Shown here piece after piece: positions 61,020 through 64,000 of a stretch of DNA of 64,000 bases. The notes below the pieces were generated by a model that saw nothing but the letters and a program-made list of their open reading frames with translations, made no database searches and was not told where the DNA came from. Within the stretch, counting starts at the first letter, position 1; the number at the start of each line of letters is the position of its first letter. Position numbers and translations under genes: made by a program. Source of the stretch: Ureibacillus sinduriensis BLB-1 = JCM 15800 (GTDB taxonomy: Bacteria > Bacillota > Bacilli > Bacillales_A > Planococcaceae); NCBI RefSeq assembly GCF_000772955.1, contig NZ_JPVO01000050.1, positions 110,835 to 174,834 on the forward strand, in the 5' to 3' direction.

Positions 61020-62656
61020 AATCTTCCGGGAAACTAACCTTCCGATTCATTTTATATTTTGTCGTTTTTTACCTATTAATCATTATCGGTACAATTGGAA
61101 GCATCCTTTATTTTTTCTTCTATCTTTTTGATAAAGTCGGCAATGATATTCATACGCTGGATCCGTTCGAGATGGAGAGTGAAGTATTAAAAACCGAAGA
61201 TGGATATCAGCTATCCGACTCATTAATTGAACAGGCGATCGAAAATAGTGGGCAAGTTTACTTGCTGAATAACCAAATGAAAGTACTGGATTATTCCGGT
61301 GAAACCTGCGAAGTTTGTTCAATGACAAAAGAGGAAATCGTACAGTTCGATAAAAAAGGGCTGCACACGTGGAAACTTCCTAATCACTATTTGCTGTTTA
61401 TACCGAAGTCGCCACTCGAGCCCATATTCGTCGAAGTATACAAAAGTTGGACCGAAACAGGGAGTATTCCCCCTTCATTTAAACAAGAGATGGAAAAACA
61501 AAGTATATCAATCGAACTTTATGATGAAAGATGGAAGCGGAATATCGTTTGGGGTGAGAAAAAGCAGCTCCTGCATTTACCAGATATTCTTGCCAACAAT
61601 TCGGATATTTTTGAACAGAAAGAATGGATAGAAGCCAAAACATTGGCAGATGGAACAACCTTTGTTGCCCGTATGCCGAACAAACTTTATAAACCATTTG
61701 AAGAACCATTAAATCGAGGCATTGTACTCTTCATTATATTCTTTACAATCTTCCATATATTCCTGCTGATTGTTATCATTTCTCTCTCTCTTGGCATCTC
61801 CAATCGTTTCGTTAGACCGATTGTTTACATCCTATCGCGTATTGAAAGAATTGCACGATTTGACTACAAGAAGACCTTTGATAGAAAAGTCCATCATAAT
61901 AAGTCAGGGAAATTGAAACGGAAATTTAAATTATTTCAACCTATTGATGATTCGATTAATCATCTAGCAGACCGCCTCGCCTATAATGAGCGTCAATTGA
62001 AGCGTGCCGAACAACTTCGCGAGGAATGGATTACAGGGCTTTCACATGATTTGAAAACACCACTAAGTTCAATTTATGGCTATTCCACAATGCTTGCTTC
62101 AAATGACTATAATTGGTCGATTGATGAAATGCGCGCTTTTGCAAAAATCATGCAAGAAAAAGCAAATTATATGGACGCCCTAATTCAAGATCTGACCTTT
62201 ACGTATCTGTTAAAAAATAAAGCAATAGAACTAAATAAGGAAAGTGTCAATTTAAGGGATTGGTTGCAAGCGTTTCAGGATGAACAAGTTTCTGTGTATT
62301 CAAGCAGAGATGTCGTGATCCAGGCGGATAAATTATTATTACAACGCGTTGTCGAGAATATTGTCAGCAATGCAAAAAATCATACGCCAGCCGGGACGCC
62401 AATCGAAATTAAAGCAGTCAATGAAGCACAAAGTATAGTGTTGAGTATCACTGATAGTGGACAAGGCATTCCCCAAGCGGATTTGGATAATTTATTTGAT
62501 CGGTATTACCGGGGTACCAACACAACCGATGATATAAAGGGGACCGGGCTAGGCTTGGCAATAGCAAAACAATTAATCGATCTTCACAATGCAAAAATCA
62601 TCGTCAATTCGGATAAGCATGGGACAGTTTTCAGTATTATATTTGACAAGAAATAG
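61016..62656 (+). CDS. HAMP-less-looking sensor histidine kinase of OmpR type
   Basis: 546 residues. Two membrane helices (about 8-35 and 238-262) enclose a 200-residue extracellular sensor with a CxxC pair (GETCEVCSM) that could be redox- or metal-linked. After TM2 a linker (SNRFVRPIVYILSRIERIARFDY) of HAMP size precedes HisKA with His344 in GLSHDLKTPLSS and an ATPase domain with ENIVSNAKNHT, DSGQGIP and KGTGLGLAIAK. Partner of the upstream regulator. The signal is unknown. Confidence 0.88.
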   Translation: MKSSGKLTFRFILYFVVFYLLIIIGTIGSILYFFFYLFDKVGNDIHTLDPFEMESEVLKTEDGYQLSDSLIEQAIENSGQVYLLNNQMKVLDYSGETCEVCSMTKEEIVQFDKKGLHTWKLPNHYLLFIPKSPLEPIFVEVYKSWTETGSIPPSFKQEMEKQSISIELYDERWKRNIVWGEKKQLLHLPDILANNSDIFEQKEWIEAKTLADGTTFVARMPNKLYKPFEEPLNRGIVLFIIFFTIFHIFLLIVIISLSLGISNRFVRPIVYILSRIERIARFDYKKTFDRKVHHNKSGKLKRKFKLFQPIDDSINHLADRLAYNERQLKRAEQLREEWITGLSHDLKTPLSSIYGYSTMLASNDYNWSIDEMRAFAKIMQEKANYMDALIQDLTFTYLLKNKAIELNKESVNLRDWLQAFQDEQVSVYSSRDVVIQADKLLLQRVVENIVSNAKNHTPAGTPIEIKAVNEAQSIVLSITDSGQGIPQADLDNLFDRYYRGTNTTDDIKGTGLGLAIAKQLIDLHNAKIIVNSDKHGTVFSIIFDKK

Positions 62657-62798
62657 CTTCATTAATTAGGAAATGACATTGATGCAGTTTCCGAATCTAC
62701 CCATAATAAGAAGGGACGCTTATTCCCTTACTACCTTCATGTTGTAGAAAAATCTGGTTTTTAACAAAAGGTATAATAAAGGTTATCTAATAAATAGA

Positions 62799-62840
62799 AG
62801 GGCGAGGGCTATGATCATAGTAACCTTTGCCCCTATTTTT
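62799..62840 (+). terminator. Hairpin downstream of the kinase gene
   Basis: AGGGCGAGG..CTATGA / TCATAG..CCTTTGCCCCT imperfect stem followed by ATTTTTTG. A TATAAT stands 25 bp before it (62772-62777), so a very short transcript is possible, but it is more likely the end of the two-component operon. Confidence 0.6.
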
Positions 62841-62855
62841 TGACTAAAGTTCTAT

Positions 62856-62954
62856 TTATTTGTTGCCACCTGGAAAGATTTCATTTGCCTTAAAGTAAAT
62901 GCTTCTAATAATTCCAATGACGAGAATAAAGTTGGAAACAAAAACTACACTAAA
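62856..62954 (-). pseudogene. C-terminal fragment of a small membrane protein
   Basis: Open frame without start codon: FSVVFVSNFILVIGIIRSIY then FKANEIFPGGNK and stop, preceded by an in-frame TAG. One hydrophobic helix. It reads like the end of a lost gene; could be chance. Confidence 0.3.
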
Positions 62955-62984
62955 CTATAGATAAGTTAATTTAATAACGCCTTC

Positions 62985-63016
62985 TTATTCAACAATCGCG
63001 CCCATTAATTGAATAA
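62985..63016. repeat. Hairpin repeat, copy 1
   Basis: TTATTCAA / TTGAATAA arms; contains TTATTCAACAATCGCGCCC. Shares CTTATTCAACAATC-NN-GCCC with copy 2 at 63901 except for one base before the motif. Confidence 0.45.
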
Positions 63017-63033
63017 ACTAAGCTGGTATCAAA

Positions 63034-63321
63034 CTAATAAAATACTGTCTTTTTTACTTCTAATTGAGGATTCCTAATTAATTTCGCTTTAGCAATCCCT
63101 CTTTTAAATCTTACATTGTTTAACCATTCAACAAGTGCATTTGCGTCATAGTTAGGGTGAATTCTTTTACCATTTTCTAAAGCCCAATATTCTATATTCT
63201 TTTCTTCATCAAAAATCCACTCTATAAAGTCCCCCTGAATACAGTTTATCTTCCTTCCTACTTTGGATGAACAAGAAATATATTGAATAAAATCGTCACC
63301 AAAGTCGATTTTAATAATCAT
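63034..63321 (-). CDS. Hypothetical protein
   Basis: 95 residues, not recognised. Begins with beta-strand-like MIIKIDFGDDFIQYISC, acidic first half (FIEWIFDEEKNIEYWALENG) and basic C-terminal helix (VRFKRGIAKAKLIRN). No membrane segment. Ribosome site AAGGAG just upstream. Paired with the next gene on the same strand, 67 bp apart, and both lie between two copies of a hairpin repeat. Small acidic pairs of this kind are often immunity proteins, but no toxin gene is in the window. Confidence 0.5.
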   Translation of the reverse strand: MIIKIDFGDDFIQYISCSSKVGRKINCIQGDFIEWIFDEEKNIEYWALENGKRIHPNYDANALVEWLNNVRFKRGIAKAKLIRNPQLEVKKTVFY

Positions 63322-63388
63322 AAGATTTTCAACTCCTTAAAAATCATTACTTTCTATTTCATATATGCACCCAATTGTCGAATGAATA

Positions 63389-63811
63389 TTAAATTTTTTC
63401 TTGATATATTTCTAATTTTTTCGGTTTATAGTTTAAAGGTATTTTAAATTCCTGAAGGTTTTCTATATGATTTAAAAAATCTTCTATATTACCATAATCC
63501 ATCGACCATTCTGATACCTCTAACTTTTTCAATTCATCTGTTGGTTCTAATAAGCATTCGCAGTGTAGTTGTTCAATGTGTGAATAATTATCTTCTTCAT
63601 AAATTGTGAACTGACGTACAAAGTCAAAAAGAAATAGATCTTCTCCAGAATAATTATAAACACCACATTGAAATAAAATTTCTTTATCCTCTTCCCCCTC
63701 AACTGTTTCTCTACAAAAAGCTTTAAAGGTTTCCCAAGCACTTTTTATATCATCGGTATCTTCACTAATCAGATTTTTTAGGTAACTTTCAGCATTCCTA
63801 ACCGTAAGCAT
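63389..63811 (-). CDS. Hypothetical acidic protein
   Basis: 140 residues, strongly acidic. Helical start (AESYLKNLISEDTDDIKSAWETFKAF), then beta-rich centre (ILFQCGVYNYSGEDLFLFDFVRQFTIYEED) and HIEQLHCECLLEPTDEL. Resembles in style small cytosolic immunity proteins of polymorphic toxins, but I cannot name a family. GGAGG precedes the ATG. It is the upstream member of a two-gene unit. Confidence 0.5.
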   Translation of the reverse strand: MLTVRNAESYLKNLISEDTDDIKSAWETFKAFCRETVEGEEDKEILFQCGVYNYSGEDLFLFDFVRQFTIYEEDNYSHIEQLHCECLLEPTDELKKLEVSEWSMDYGNIEDFLNHIENLQEFKIPLNYKPKKLEIYQEKI

Positions 63812-63904
63812 TAAAACACCTCCAATATTATTATGTAATTATGCTTAATAAACTAAACTGACCTTTCGTATTGAATATTCCTTCACAATATCTTTTAAAT
63901 CTTA

Positions 63905-63930
63905 TTCAACAATCTGGCCCGATTGCTGAA
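63905..63930. repeat. Hairpin repeat, copy 2
   Basis: TTCAACAATC / GATTGCTGAA (one mismatch), loop TGGCCC. Same core as the repeat at 62985-63016. Confidence 0.45.
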
Positions 63931-64000
63931 AAAAAGTACAATTCTATTCAAGAAGGTAGTGACCCCTTAAAGTTAGAGTTTTTATTATGTAGCTAATTGG

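Noticed and set aside
62772..62840. Possible small RNA (TATAAT plus hairpin and T run)
   Set aside because: No -35 element at proper spacing; the hairpin is explained as terminator of the two-component operon.
1..64000. CRISPR array, prophage, insertion sequence, tRNA or rRNA
   Set aside because: Scanned by eye for regularly spaced repeats, integrase or transposase motifs, and tRNA or rRNA signatures; found none.

Overview
The window reads as chromosome of a low-GC, spore-forming Gram-positive bacterium of the order Bacillales. The gene content (VmlR, OpuC, CYP152 peroxygenase, YunC, YqhV, YtaF, YjcZ, YkhA, ZagA), AGGAGG-type ribosome sites, frequent TTG/GTG starts and two sites matching the forespore sigma-G consensus all fit. 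A Planococcaceae relative such as Lysinibacillus, Solibacillus or Sporosarcina is my inference, not proven. I see no rRNA, tRNA, CRISPR array, insertion sequence, prophage or origin.

Layout. 1-1.25 kb: a c-di-GMP pair (EAL phosphodiesterase, then a CBS-GGDEF gene cut by the window edge). 1.4-1.8 kb: wreck of a gerA-type germinant receptor operon behind an intact sigma-G promoter. 1.8-7.9 kb: ribosome-protection ABC-F protein VmlR with a leader attenuator, two VOC proteins, two DinB-fold proteins, a fatty acid peroxygenase and a papain-like hydrolase. 8.2-20.2 kb: osmoprotection (BCCT transporter and the opuC ABC operon) with a tiny sigma-G-driven gene, yunC, MFS transporter, esterase, CorA and manganese catalase between them. 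20.5-31.3 kb: large secreted M14 peptidase, DUF2268 protease, an ArsR/AHSA1 pair with visible operators, a sulfatase, a yfiS-yfiT-like pair, a BASS transporter and a MerR-like protein. 31.5-35.6 kb: class Ib ribonucleotide reductase operon nrdHIEF behind a cobalamin riboswitch. 35.7-45.4 kb: 5'-nucleotidase-like enzyme, yjcZ, a LysE exporter facing a MocR regulator, HAD and Nudix hydrolases, and a PepSY/FixH-like/CopC membrane operon facing a NarL-type two-component system. 45.7-47.6 kb: zinc-starvation operon rpmG-rpsN-zagA with two Zur-type boxes. 47.7-53.9 kb: thioesterase, a MerR-methyltransferase fusion with its MFS partner, and an ECF sigma - PadR - HAAS/SEDS operon. 54-62.7 kb: calcium ATPase, ytaF, bioY with a BirA site, DUF418 protein and an OmpR-type two-component system. 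The right end has two unknown genes between hairpin repeats.

Most original points: the ECF sigma/PadR/HAAS-SEDS operon whose SEDS protein lacks the catalytic aspartate; the MerR-Trm112-methyltransferase fusion next to a 19-bp-spacer promoter; a 51-codon gene with a sigma-G promoter and terminator; and the gerA-gerC deletion relic.
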